From Pratylenchus scribneri (Eukaryota > Nematoda > Chromadorea > Rhabditida > Pratylenchidae), in the NCBI GenBank assembly GCA_030063045.1, contig JAQSEB010000110.1:806001-870000 (forward strand): DNA of 64,000 nucleotides, written 5' to 3'. This document shows, piece after piece, positions 1 to 12,200 of the stretch (its first letter is position 1; the number at the start of each line of letters is the position of its first letter). The position numbers were made by a program, and so were the translations under genes. The notes under the pieces were generated by a model. The model searched no databases and was not told the DNA's origin. It saw only the letters and a program-made list of their open reading frames with translations.

Positions 1-1156
1 ATAAAGTCGTCAATTTCTTACCAAGATATCAAATCGTGTATTGCTATTGCGCTTTCAAAAATCCCAAAAAAAAAATTTAGAAAATTAAAAAAAGAACCAC
101 AATTCGTAACGATTATAAAATTTTTAATAATTTACTAAAATATCAAAGATGAATATTGTTTTCACCTTTTTTGCATGCTCCACCAATTGAAGGACAATCT
201 CACTGGCGGAAAAGCCGGCTCCAACAACGGCCACTGTTTTCCCAGCAAAATGTTCTGCCCTCCGATATTGATGACTATGAATCCATTCCAATTTGTCTAT
301 GTTTAATTTGGTCACAAAATTTGGCAATCTTGGTGCCGAAAAATGTCCAATGCAAACGAAAATTGCATCGAACAATTCCGATTGGATCATTTTGCTGCAT
401 TGTTTTTGCTCAAATTCAACCTCCCATTTTTCATTGGCCAATTTGCGGACATTAAGGACTCGGATGCTGTACTGCGGAATGAATTTAAATAAGAAATTGA
501 ATTCATGATATTTTAAAAAAACTATAAAATTTAGTAAAATCTTCAAAAATCTTCAAATTATATCTAAATATTGACGAAATTGCCAAAAATGGCGAAATAT
601 TTAGATAAAATTTATGGGCACAAAAGACGAAAAGTTGATGAACATTGACATAAATCAACCAAAACATTGATATAAAAACTTATTTTTGTGAGTTTAAAGT
701 TATTTTAAATTGTAAACAAAATATTGGAATCAATATAAATCTTTGGCCTAATAAAGAAATTCAGTATACCTGAATTAAATGATGGATTGGTTCCGCAAAT
801 TTTGTCAAATATTCCAAAACTTTCTCACTCCTCGGGAATGAACTTTCCTCTAGGGATGAGACCAAAAATGGGAATTCGTCGAATTCCATCAATTCTCGAG
901 GAGTATTCGTCCTTCAAATGAAAAAAAATAATCCGAAAATTGGCCTTTTCCCTCTAAATTTTCACCTCAAATTGGAATACATTGAAGAATGGACGCCATC
1001 GATTGCCTCATCAAAAACCCAATTGCCGCCCAGCTGATTGGATTGTTCAAAAACGCGAATTTCAATATCCAAAATTCCATTCTTAATGGCATCCTCTTGC
1101 GCTCGTCTAGCTGCACAAATTCCAGCCGCCCCTGCACCAATCACACAAATTTTCAT
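1..1156 (-). CDS. Flavin-containing monooxygenase, 5' part (runs off left edge)
   Basis: Four exons read on the minus strand: 1156-966, 911-770, 471-166 and 51-22, joined by GT-AG introns in phases 2, 0 and 0; the rest lies beyond the left edge. The N-terminus is MKICVIGAGAAG, a GxGxxG FAD-binding Rossmann loop at residues 7-12, followed by the family's EQ..LGGNW segment near residue 45. Exon 2 holds NTPRELMEF and a SFPRSEKVLEYL stretch typical of FMOs. Exon 3 holds HSHQYR, from the FMO-identifying region, and VAVVGAGFSASEI, the second (NADPH-binding) glycine loop. Family members oxygenate nucleophilic N or S atoms with FAD, NADPH and O2, usually on the ER. No break is seen in the visible part. 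The start is the only ATG in frame before the glycine loop. Confidence 0.88.
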
Positions 1157-1578
1157 TTTTTGTTGTATTTATAAAATATAAAAATTTTTAAAGAATTAAT
1201 TTATCTAAAAGTTTTGAAACATGGTAATTCTAATTAGGTATGATATTTTTTTATTTTAAATGATTATAATTTTATTTAAAAAATATTGAATAGGCATGAT
1301 TTGTTCTTAATTAAGACGTGTGATTGAAAATAAAATGCAATATTAAGAAGGAAAAATTGATTATAAAATTAACTGGTAATAAATTGATATAGGCTGAACT
1401 CTTCTTTTTTTTTCTTTATCAATTTATAATAATGTGAAAATAATTAATCGAATGTTTTTATTTTGAATTCATTTCAGTTTTATTCTCTGCAGAATTTACT
1501 TCCATCTTTCTTTTTTGATAAAGTAATTTTAATATAATTATAATAACCATTATTTGTTTATCTACACATAAAACCATT

Positions 1579-4187
1579 TCATGCTGTTGATTCATTCGAA
1601 ATAATTCGCCGTGAGATTTGCATTACTGGTATTTGCGTATTCCCAGTTTTTATGGCCATTTTATTCAACAACTTGTTGATTGCTTTTTTGTATTCCGAAC
1701 TAAAATATATTTTTAAATATTTTATTCTTCCTTCATTTATAATACCCATAAATGTAGAGAATGAACAGGGCGGATGCTTGCGGCAATTTCATGATGAACG
1801 AAACAATTGTACTGTGCATATCCTCGCCCCATCCAGTCAATGGAGTTATAAAAGCAAAAAGTGATGGCGTCAAACGGGCCAAACACATCTGTTGTGAAAT
1901 TGGGCTCAATTTTATTTTTATATATTTATTAAAAATAATTTTGAAAATGGAACAATTCAGAATATTATTAGATGCTCGACTATACCAATTTTAAAATCTC
2001 GGTTTCTAGCTTATTAATAGATATATAATTGAAAAATAGATTCAGTCTCAGTCGTCTCGACATTGCCAATAAAAATAAAAATTATGAAATTTAATTTCTA
2101 AATCAGACGACATGTATTTTACCTAAATTTAATAAATTGAAACCAATTTGGGTTGAGCCTATTAACTTTTCCTTACAGTAAAATTATGTGTTTTTATCGT
2201 CTCATTATTATTTTACATTACAAAGGCTAGCTAAAAGTCAAAATTTCGTAATTTGCCTAGCTCAATCAGAATCTTCAATTGCTTATAGAAATCAATCGAA
2301 ATTTTTTGGGAAATTCCATTTTCAGGGAATCATCAGAATTATTATCAATGTGATAAGCCCATGCCCGAGATCTATAATAGTTTTATCAAGTAATAAAATA
2401 AATAAATAACCATAAATACGATGAAGCAAATACAGCGAAAGAAGCGTTTATCCATTTTTGTTTGGGCATTATTGTTGTTGTGTACTTTTGGTCGTAAGAA
2501 CCAAATCAAAATGTACAACAAAATGGCTGTGCCGACCATTACGAAAACGAGCGAATTCTCAAAATATTGATTGCTTCCTGGAGTCGATTGATTTTCGAAG
2601 TAAACAGTAGCAGCCGTACAAGGTAATATTCTGAAAATTGGAGATAACCGAAGTCGGTTTTATAAAGGTATCTGTTTTTAAGTCGATTTTTTTGGAAAAT
2701 GTCCGTTTTCTGTTAAGATTTCTCCTATTTTCGGTAATTTTTAACAAAATTTCATAATTTCTATTTGATATTTTATCAATTCTGTAAAAATATAATCGAC
2801 CTTGGACAAGCCTACTGAAAATATAAGCAAAAAAATCGAAAAATTTGAAAAGTCCTCCATAACCAAATGTTGGGACTAAGGAAACAAAAACTTTATAAAT
2901 TAGACTACTTATGCTGGATTGGATGTAAAATTTCGAATTTATCTAGTTTTATAGCCAAAAAAATTTCAATTTTTCGAAAAAATTGAAATTCAATGATTAT
3001 CATAGATACGTAATTATTTGAAAAAAAATGTGTCCGAAATTAAAAAGTTTTATTAAATGATTACTTATTTGGCTGAATAATTATAGTTTGCACTAGGCCA
3101 AACATGAACCAAAGTGAATGAAAAATGCCAATGCTGAACATCATTGTTCCATGCAAAAATGTATGCTTTTTAGTCCTTAATTATTATTAAAATTTAATTT
3201 TTTATTTATATGAGTTTTAATTTTTTAATCCCAAAATTAAGAATAATTAATTCTTGATTTTGGATATTTGAAAAAAAAATAATTTTTTAAATTACCATAT
3301 TGGACAAAATACGCTTAAAAAACGTTCAAGGGCAATGACGAGTGGCATTGTGGTCAACAATTCATACCAAAATACAAAAAAGCCGAATTGAAAGAAGCAA
3401 TTGGCCAATGTGATTTGGGTTGTCGGAAACAGGAATGGCTGCATGATTAAATTGCTCACATCGCCCATTACGATGCATAATGCTTCAAGGGCAATCAACA
3501 AATTGCAAGTAGTTCGAAGATTGCTGTGAAGGGCATGGATTTATCAAATATCATATTATAAATTTTTGTTAAAATTTTGGAATTATATTTTAAGAAAGAA
3601 AAATATTTAATTTATTCATAAAAATCAATATTTGCATAAAAATTTTCATGCAGAAAAATCGCCAATATTGATAACAAGTTATTTGGCCATTGGGCAATAT
3701 CATGTCTGATAGGCTTACAAAGATTTTGCTAGCCTTAAGAACTATTTTGATGAAATTTGGCATACTTTTAATCTAATGCTTAACTTAGTTTTTTATCTGT
3801 TAATGAACAGATTTCAATCAAAAATTATTGCCATAAATTTTGTGGCGAAATTTTTATGGCCTCAAAAATGCAATTTATCACCTTGAAAATTTTAATCAAT
3901 TTCAACTATTTTAGGGATAATGGTCTTACTTAAACAATCTAAATCCGGTGATTAATTGAGCTAATTTAATCGGATTTGACCTTCAGAATCTCTCAATCAG
4001 ATATTCACATAATATTTATTTATATAACAAGCCAATTTTTGCCCGAATTATTTAATTTCGCTCTTACCTTTAATTCTATTATTAAAAAGTCCCACCTGGA
4101 TAAAATAGTTACTATTAGCAGAGCCGAATTCGAGAGACATTCCACTAGAGTCAATAAATAAATAATCACTTTTGTCAGTAATGTCAT
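1579..4187 (-). CDS. Srsx-like serpentine 7TM receptor, complete six-exon gene (301 aa)
   Basis: Six exons on the minus strand: 4187-4096, 3523-3296, 3175-3065, 2630-2420, 1888-1746 and 1699-1579, total 906 nt including stop. All introns are GT-AG and the phases run 2,2,2,0,2. Exon 1 carries TM1 (NSALLIVTIL). Exon 2 starts with SSNLRTTCNLLIA, the usual loop into TM2, and ends TM3 with ALERFLSVFCPIW, where the rhodopsin-class DRY position reads ERF. Exon 3 is TM4, exon 4 TM5 followed by a charged third cytoplasmic loop and the start of TM6, exon 5 the rest of TM6 and most of TM7, and exon 6 the cytoplasmic tail beginning GSEYKKAINKLL. Length and order fit nematode Srsx or rhodopsin-like chemoreceptors. 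Ligand unknown. The exon 4/5 junction is the least certain. Confidence 0.82.
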
Positions 4188-5283
4188 GATTTCTAATAAA
4201 AAAAATTAAAATTGAAAAAGTATAACATTTCTCAACATTTTCATTAGCTTTTTTCTTATTTCTTTATTAGATAATTATTTTTCACATTTATTTCGAGATG
4301 GACGACATCTTAATTTAAAAAATGTCAGAAAAACGCAACACAATATAATGGACATGATGTTGGCATATTAAAGGATGTGTTCTTTTATAACTCGTTAAAT
4401 TTTTACGCTCGGCAAAATATGTAAATTTTTAAAGAATTAGTGCATTAAAATATTATAAATATGTATTTCTTGTTAAATATTCCTTGAATTTGATGTCAAT
4501 GCCAATTAATTTTTATTCAATTACATTTCAAAAGATCAGGCTCATCAATTCTTATTCAGTCAAAGTGCATGTCCCAAACCCCAGACCCAATTTAATCATT
4601 TATCTATAAAAAGTAAGCCTCATTAAATGGAAATACAGCAATCCAAGCATTTTAATTTAATGAAATGTGAAATTAATAAAATTGACAAAATCATTAAAAT
4701 TAATGTATTTAACTATAATTAGAATAGAATTTTTTCGAACGTGGTTTTATTGGTTTTGGGATGGAAATTTGAATATTTAGTCCATTAAATATTAAATAAG
4801 AAATTTATTCAAGAATAATAAATTAAATCTACTATAATGTTATTGAGAGGATAAAATTATTTAAAAATAACTAATGACTAATAAAATAATTAATAAACTT
4901 ATAAGAAGATCAAATTTGAATATTTGAACAAATTTTATTAGGAAATAAGTATCAAATAAACGAAAATTCAAATAAAAAATTTGTTTACGAATAATTAATA
5001 AAATTAAACATTGCGTGATTGAATTGCGGCAAAAAAATTTATAAAAAATGAATAAAAAGTAAACAGTCTGAGTTTATTTTGTCATTTGCACTTTATTTTA
5101 AGTGAATAATTTTTAAGTCAATAAATGTAAATGTAGCCAGTTTTAATATTTCTTTATCACATAATTATTAATACTATATAATTTCCGAGATGGGTATAGC
5201 AAAAAAAAATTTTAAACATATTTGGCAAAAAAATTACGAGTTAAATTTTAAAATTAAAATATTTGACAAATAAGCTGAAATAA

Positions 5284-5320
5284 CTTTCAAGCGCAATGAC
5301 GGATGGCATTGTGTTCAACC
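5284..5320 (-). pseudogene. Short relic of a 7TM receptor exon (TM3 region)
   Basis: The plus-strand string GCAATGACGGATGGCATTGTG differs little from the segment near 3334 inside exon 2 of the 301-aa receptor, which encodes the TTMPLVIALER part of TM3 on the minus strand. The sequence before it (5230-5284) also loosely resembles the end of that exon. The similarity stops where the GGAGTC repeat begins, so it looks like an old receptor copy interrupted by a repeat insertion. Only a few tens of bases support this. Confidence 0.4.
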
Positions 5321-5455
5321 TGACTCCGCTCCGGATCCGGAGCTGGAGTCGAAACTCGAAAAGTGAAAAGGCTGGAGTTCGGAATCAGAGTTGGAGTCAA
5401 AATTTTGAAAGGTCGGAGTCCGGAGTCGGAGCTAAAAATTGTGAAAGCACAGCAC
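5321..5455. repeat. GGAGTC-rich imperfect repeat with palindrome
   Basis: GACTCC, GGAGTC and GGAGTTGGAGTC-like units recur in a GC-richer island inside AT-rich DNA. The left end at 5322-5351 is nearly palindromic around CTCCGGATCCGGAG, so the segment can fold back. It looks like a small non-autonomous element or minisatellite. No coding function is supported. Confidence 0.55.
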
Positions 5456-6072
5456 TCTGTTGGAAAATAAAACATTCACGTGATTCTACGCTGATGCACA
5501 CTTGGCTTGGGATTGAATGGGAGATTATTCCCATCGAGGTGAAGGGATTGAAAAATTGATTTGGACATTAAATTTAATTGTGCGCAAATTTCAATTCACA
5601 ATTCTAAATATTATTGCTATTTTTGTGCGACCTAAAGATCAATCGAGACCTTTGCTGTTGCGATGTCCTATGACTATGGGTATGGCTTTGATTTTGGGAG
5701 GGGAAAAGAAGGAATATATGGGGAATGGAATGGAATTGACAACACTTGGGCCGGGCATCGGGCATTCGGCATTGGCACAACAATCACCCGTGCATTTAAT
5801 GGCCGAGTGATTTTGCCTATGGAGGAGAAAAGAAAAGAGGACGGATAATGTGCCCTTCAGTTTTCATTTTTCATTCATTCAAAATCAATACCATCGGCAA
5901 AAATTGGCCCAAAATATCTTTTATTAAATCAAAATCAAATTTAATTTAAAGTTTTATTTTAATATTTTTGTAATAAATTGTCTAATGAATTTTAGTGTTA
6001 AAGACATTTGCTTAGTTTAATTTTGTGAAAATTAGAATTAAATTAATTTTAATTTCATATAAAATATTCAAA

Positions 6073-6289
6073 ATGAATTTTGTCCATCAAATTATAACTT
6101 TGTTATTTTATTTGCTCCTTTTGAATCAAAATATTTTCATGACAACGCAGAATGATATTGGTAATAATATTTTATATTAATTTTTAATTAGTATGTTTTA
6201 TTTAAGTATTCGATTTGGACAAGGAATACACCAATTTGATGTTGCTCTCCAATTTTGATTCCGTCAAACAGCCGGGCATTGAGGAAGAA
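6073..6289 (+). other. Signal-peptide exons of the giant gene
   Basis: Exon 1 (6073-6160) begins MNFVHQIITLLFYLLLL: a short polar n-region and an uninterrupted hydrophobic core, then polar residues (NQN, TTQND), as in cleaved secretion signals. It joins in phase 1 to exon 2 (6207-6289), which reads VFDLDKEY and is hydrophilic, so the hydrophobic stretch is a leader rather than part of a membrane bundle. A single N-terminal membrane anchor is the main alternative. Confidence 0.65.
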
Positions 6290-9200
6290 GTCCTTTATAT
6301 TTATTTATTTCTAAATATTCATTAAAAATTAATTCTTTAATCTTTCTTAGTTTTATTTTTTAATAACACACTTTGCCTTTATTACTTAAGTTTCTAGTAT
6401 TTAAAAAATTAATTTCATATTTTAAATTAGACAAATCAAAATAAATCTTAAGAGTTATTTATTGGTTTAAAAATTTTTTTGTTAAATTAATCGAATCAGC
6501 TTAATTTCTTTTTTTTTTGTTTATAGTTTAAAATTTATTTGCAAGTTCTTTAAATTTAAATTACTATTTTGACCCATCTAAAATGAGTTTATAAATTGTT
6601 AAAAGTCAATATATAGCCATAAAAGATAGATAAAAAATTAAAAATATTATATTCCCTTCAGCAAATACATTTGGAACGAAAAATGCAATTCCGGATTATC
6701 GCTTGGAATTTTGTTGAAAAATATGGTGATGAACAGTATGGCCTGGAAAAGGAGAAGAAAAAAATAGCGGCAAATAAGAAAGGCCAAATTAAAAACATGA
6801 TCAAATATGCCTGCGAATTGTGGACAAAAACAGTGTTGAAAGATGAAAACGATAGAAGCAAAATTATTCAGGGAAATCCGGAACTAGTTACAAAGGAAAG
6901 AAAAGGTGTGCTTTGAGAGAGAAAAAAATAAATTTAATTAAAATTTTTTACAAAGACCTTCGGAACAAAACCAAAAAAACCAAAATCCCCGAAATGAGAA
7001 ATTCGAATTTGAGTTTTTGTATGAAAAAACTAAAACATAAATCAATATTACAAAATTTAGGCCTATATCCATGATAACTTAGGGATATAATATTAACTAG
7101 TCTCCTTTTTCTAATTCCTTCCCATTTGAAACAAATACACCTAACAACACCGATTAGAGATGAAAGCGGACAAAATTGATGGAATTTTTTTGAATATTTT
7201 TGACAATTTTTTTTGTTAAAATTAATATCTAATAGCTTAATTTTTGCGATATCATTGTGTTAATTTTCAGCTTTTCGTAAACACATCGAACAAGAGCCCA
7301 TGAGTCTAAAAGAAATAAGCCAAATGTCATACGGCGATTGCGATCGGCTGGAATCTTATTTGTTGGAAAAATCCGCAGACCCATTTGAGGAAATGCCAAA
7401 ATGGATTAATAAATTTTTTAAAAGTGTAAATGAATTACATTACCAAGCGATAATAAAATTATTGAATCTAAAAGAATTTGAGGAATACAAGTTCGATTTG
7501 TGGTGGAAAAAATTCCAAAAAAGAAAGGAAGAATTACGGGATGAGAAGCAATTAAAAAAGGCACTGGAATTGGAAGATGAGGAGGCAAAAATGGGCAGGT
7601 AAAGAATAAATTTATTTATATTTGATTTATGAATTAGAATTAAAATTTATTTACAAAATTTGTATTTTTATTGGTTTTTTTCTATTTTCTGTTTTTTTAA
7701 AATCTGTTAAATTAAATTTGTTTAAGGATTTACATATTATGATATTAATTCCGATTAATTTAAAAACAATATTCAATTTTCTACTACACTTTTAAAATAA
7801 ATAAATATATATAAAAGAAAAATTAATTTACTTTGCTGAGGATAGAACTTCCTAACTTTACCCTAATCTCAAATTATAATACAATTACAACAAATCAAGC
7901 GAAAACTTTATCATTCCATTAAAAAGAATGGAAAATCAATTTAGAATAAGATAATAAAAAAATTGTATTTTTTAATGACCAAAATATGAAAATAAAAAAA
8001 TAATCAAAATGAATAATATAATTTTGTAATGGCTGAATATGAATAGCTTTAATGGAGATGAGTTTAATTAAAATAAGAATTTTTTAAAGCAATTTTTGAA
8101 CAAAATTATTTTGCAGGTCTAAAGCAATTATTCCATTTAATGGAAGCAAACAGAAACAAATTCTTGTGGAGAATGAGAATCAACCTAAAGAAAGCCAATT
8201 TCTACGAGAATTACGCAAATTGGCCTTAAATTCCATAACAAAGGATGGGCAAGGGGAAATGAAATTGGTGAAACGGCAAATTTTAAAAATGACATCAGCA
8301 GATACATTGATTAAACTGGAGAATTATTTCCCAACACTTTTTGGAATTGGTAATCTTAATTTTTTGAACATTTAAACAATAAACAATTTAAAATATGATT
8401 TATTTTTGCTGAAAGTGAAGAATAAATTTTATTGTGAGCAATGAGTTTTTTTTTCCAGAAATTTTGATAAGATTTTTTTTTGTAGAATTTTTTCGCCTCG
8501 ATCTAATTATTAAATTTTTACTCATCATCATCAGTCATTCCTAAACATAAGGCAAATTTTTCTTATCATAGATTAAATCCAGAAAATTTATCTAAAATTG
8601 AGAGACATAAATTAGTATTTAGAAGGACGCATCTATTTTAGGCAAGTAGATATTTTAATGCACAATAAAATTATTTACATAATATTTTAAATTGTTTTAA
8701 AAAATTTCCAGGAAAGTATTTTATTCTAAACAATATTTTTCTCTCTTATTTATTTTCAAATATGCCTTAAACTTAAACAATTTAAATCTTCATACTAAAT
8801 TTTTAATTGAATTTTAATTAATTTTAATTAATTATTATAAAACGATTTAATGGAATTAAAAAAGATAATTTATCCCTATTTATTTAAAAAGACTTAAATA
8901 AATATGCATAAGCAAAGGATGTTGTTTTATAATTTAATTCAAATCCAGCCATATAATATATTTCAGGCACAATCGAGGAACAAGAAGCCTTTCATCAATA
9001 TAAAATTATTGTCGAAAATACAACTGAATTAATGGAATACAGAATATCCGCTACATTCTTATATGGCAGAATATGGCGCAAATTATTTGATCAACTTTTT
9101 GATAATCAAGAAAATGAGGAAAACATTCGCGCTCATCTAAAACAACTTTTTGAAATTTCAAAACAATTCTTTAAGTTTGAAAATTTTAAAAATTTTACCA

Positions 9201-12200
9201 AATCTGATGCCCAAAAAATGTGCTTGGAATTGCTAAAACTATGGCGGAAAATTATGAATGAAAACGAAAGTCATGAAAAAGCGGAGGAAATAGAAGAAAA
9301 TTTTGAACAGAATAAAATGCTAATTCGGAAGGAATTACTATGGAAGGAACATTGGGCCTGGCTAGACTTGGCGAAAAAAATGGACAAGCAATTATTGGAC
9401 AGCGATTTCAGTCCAGGAAATATTTATAATTTTTCCGAATTTTTTGGTGGATTTGAGCAAATTTGGTCTAAAATTATTGAGATGGAAAAATATGGACAAA
9501 AGCCTCTTCAATTAGACAGATTTTTTGGTGCTGAAAATATGGATTATAAAGGGGAAAATTTTATGGATAAGATGTTGGCGCCATTCAGAACAAGTAAAAT
9601 TTTAATGTTTTTCATGTATTATATTAATTGATTAGCGACTAATTCAACCTTTTCATTAATAATTTTAATTTTGTTAAATTTTAGCTAAAAATTAATCAAA
9701 GTTTTACCTAAAATTAGCTCTTTAAAAATCTATTTTTTAGTAATAAATTATTTTTTAAGAACTCACCGATGTGCGTATAAACTATTACATCGAGGATTAT
9801 TTTGAGAAAATTCTTCTTATTGAAAGCGATAGTGAGATTTTAAAGTTTCAAAAAGCGATGTGGAAAACAACATCAAATATTAAAAGAAGCAATTGGGGTT
9901 TGGACTTGCTGATTTGGATGTTGATTTTGGATGAATATATTGACGAAATTTCATCCGAAAATGATCAATTGGTAAATGCATGGTATAACGCTCGAGTGGA
10001 AATGGAAATATTCCATGATTCATTGGCAATAAGGGAGAAAGGATATGAAAGAGTAGAAAAACCTGGTGAGAAAATTATGAATACGAATATAATATAATTA
10101 TTTAAAATGTTAATATATGGTTTCGCCTGTAGATATTAATTCCGCCTGTTTTAATTCCACCTATTTTAATTCCGCCTGTTTTAATTCCGCCTGTTTTAAT
10201 TCCAGCTGTTTTTAATTCCGCTAGTTTTAATTCCGCCTGTTTTTAATTCCGCCTGCTTTTTAATTCCGCTGCTTTTTAATTCCGCCTGCTTTTTAATTCC
10301 GCCTGTTTTTAATTCCGCCTTTTTTCAATTCCGCCTGTTTTTTAAATTTTGTCTGCTTTTAATTCCACCTCTTTTAAATTCCTCTTGTTTTAATTCCGCC
10401 TGTTTTTTAAATTTTGTCTGCTTTTAATTCCACCTCTTTTAAATTCCTCTTGTCTTATTCAGCTATTCTGTCTATTATTCTGATTTATAATCAAATTATT
10501 ATTCTGCAAATTTTTCATTTTAGGACCTTTAAATTTTAAATTTAAGCTTTATATATGCTCAATTGGATGTATTTGCTGAGGAACCAAAAATGTATTACAA
10601 AAAATGATGCTAAAGGAAAATCTCAGATTGGAGAATTTGATGAGGAGGAAAACCGAAAAGAAATGAACAAAAATTTGATTAATTATATTGAAAAGTGTAA
10701 AAATATGGCTAAAGAATACACGGAAAAAGAGAAAACATATTTTGATGAAGATGAAATGCGCAAAAGGCGTTGGCTTTATTTACAAAAAATTATTAAGAAA
10801 GAAGAACGATTCTATTCCCCACATATTGCTGAAACTTTGGAAGGTAAGTAAATAAATTTAAAAAATATTTAATTACATTAATATATTTAAATATAATAAT
10901 GTTTAAATGCATTAATATAATAAAATATTTAATTAATAAGAAAATTTTTAGATAAAATAGAAGATCGAAGAACATTGGAAAAAATAGAAAATTTGATTGG
11001 CAGTGAATTTTTAGCCGAATTAACCAATAATAAACTCGGAAAAAAGTTTGTGATAAAAAATTATAAAATATAACAATTTTTTCAGCTTGAGTGTTACATA
11101 TTTTGTGGAAAAATGGATTGAAATATTCAAAATTACGGATAAAAAGAAACAATTCCAGGACAGCCTGGAGTTCATGTATTCACTTGCCAAACAAAAAATG
11201 AAAGATATAAAAAATTATACAAAAAAACTCCAAATTAACATAATTTCCTTTAAACGTGAATCCGCCAGAAATTTTTATGATGCAGCTGTACGAATTGACC
11301 AACAAATAGACGATGTTTTGGGAATGGAAAAAAAGGGTAAAAAAATATTAAATTTAAAATTTTATAATTGCCGAATATGTAGACTGTTTGCCAAAAATTA
11401 ATTCGGTCAAAAAATTTAAGGTTACTATTTTTTTTTGCCACAAAAATTATTTTTTTTGGCACAAAAGATATTTTTTTGGCACACGGATTTAAATATATTT
11501 TAAATGGCACAAAAAGTATTTTTTTTGGCACAAAAAGTATTTTTTATGCCACAAACGTTAAAAATAATAAAAAATGTTTTCCAACATTAAAATTCAAACC
11601 AAACCGGTTTAAAATAAAACAAAATGGTTTAGTAAATAAAAAATTGATGGAATATTAAATATTTTTATAAAAAATGGAATTGGATATAGAGAAAATGTAA
11701 AATAAAAAAGGATTTTAAACTGATCAATTAAAAGCAAACCGGTTTGGTGTTTAAAAAATAGGTTTAAAAGTTCAATATGAATAAAATTAAATATTCTGGA
11801 TTGTAAAATATTATTAAAATGTTGAAATTTGTTATCTTAATTAGGAAAATGTTGGAAATAATCAGTTTTTGTGCCAGTTTGAATATTTAAACAGGTTGTG
11901 CGCGAGTCCGGTTTTTTCTCTTTACTAATAATACTGAAGCGAACATACTGAAGATGGAGGCTAGTTTGGGAGGCCGAGGCGATATCCAGGAGGCAGAGGC
12001 GACATCCTGGAGGTGAAGGCGACATCCTGGAGGCAGAGGCGACGAAGGCGACATCCTAGAGGCCGAGGCGACATCCTGAAGGTGAAGGCGACATCCTGGA
12101 GGCAGAGGCGACGAAGGCGACATCCTAGAGGCCGAGGCGACATCCTGAAGGTGAAGGCGAACAACAGGAATAACGAGGCGATATTCGGGAGGTTAATGCG

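Larger units (their letters stand above)
4200..6060. other. Intergenic AT-rich stretch with relic and repeat
   Basis: No gene model is supported between the receptor start at 4187 and the signal-peptide ATG at 6073. Most of it is AT-rich with short chance frames. It contains a small receptor-exon relic near 5287 and a GGAGTC-rich palindromic repeat at 5321-5455. It also holds an open frame at 5663-5848 (Gly/Tyr-rich, starting SYDYGYGFDFG) for which I recognise no family. The sequence at about 5620-5720 resembles about 42090-42200 in the tandem array, so this open frame may belong to a dispersed repeat. Confidence 0.5.

Noticed and set aside
10120..10455. CRISPR-like regular repeat
   Set aside because: Units are contiguous and imperfect without unique spacers, and they lie in an intron of a eukaryotic gene.
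10793..11152. 119-codon minus-strand frame
   Set aside because: Overlaps exons 8-10 and their introns; F/I/K-rich and lacks any domain or start signal.
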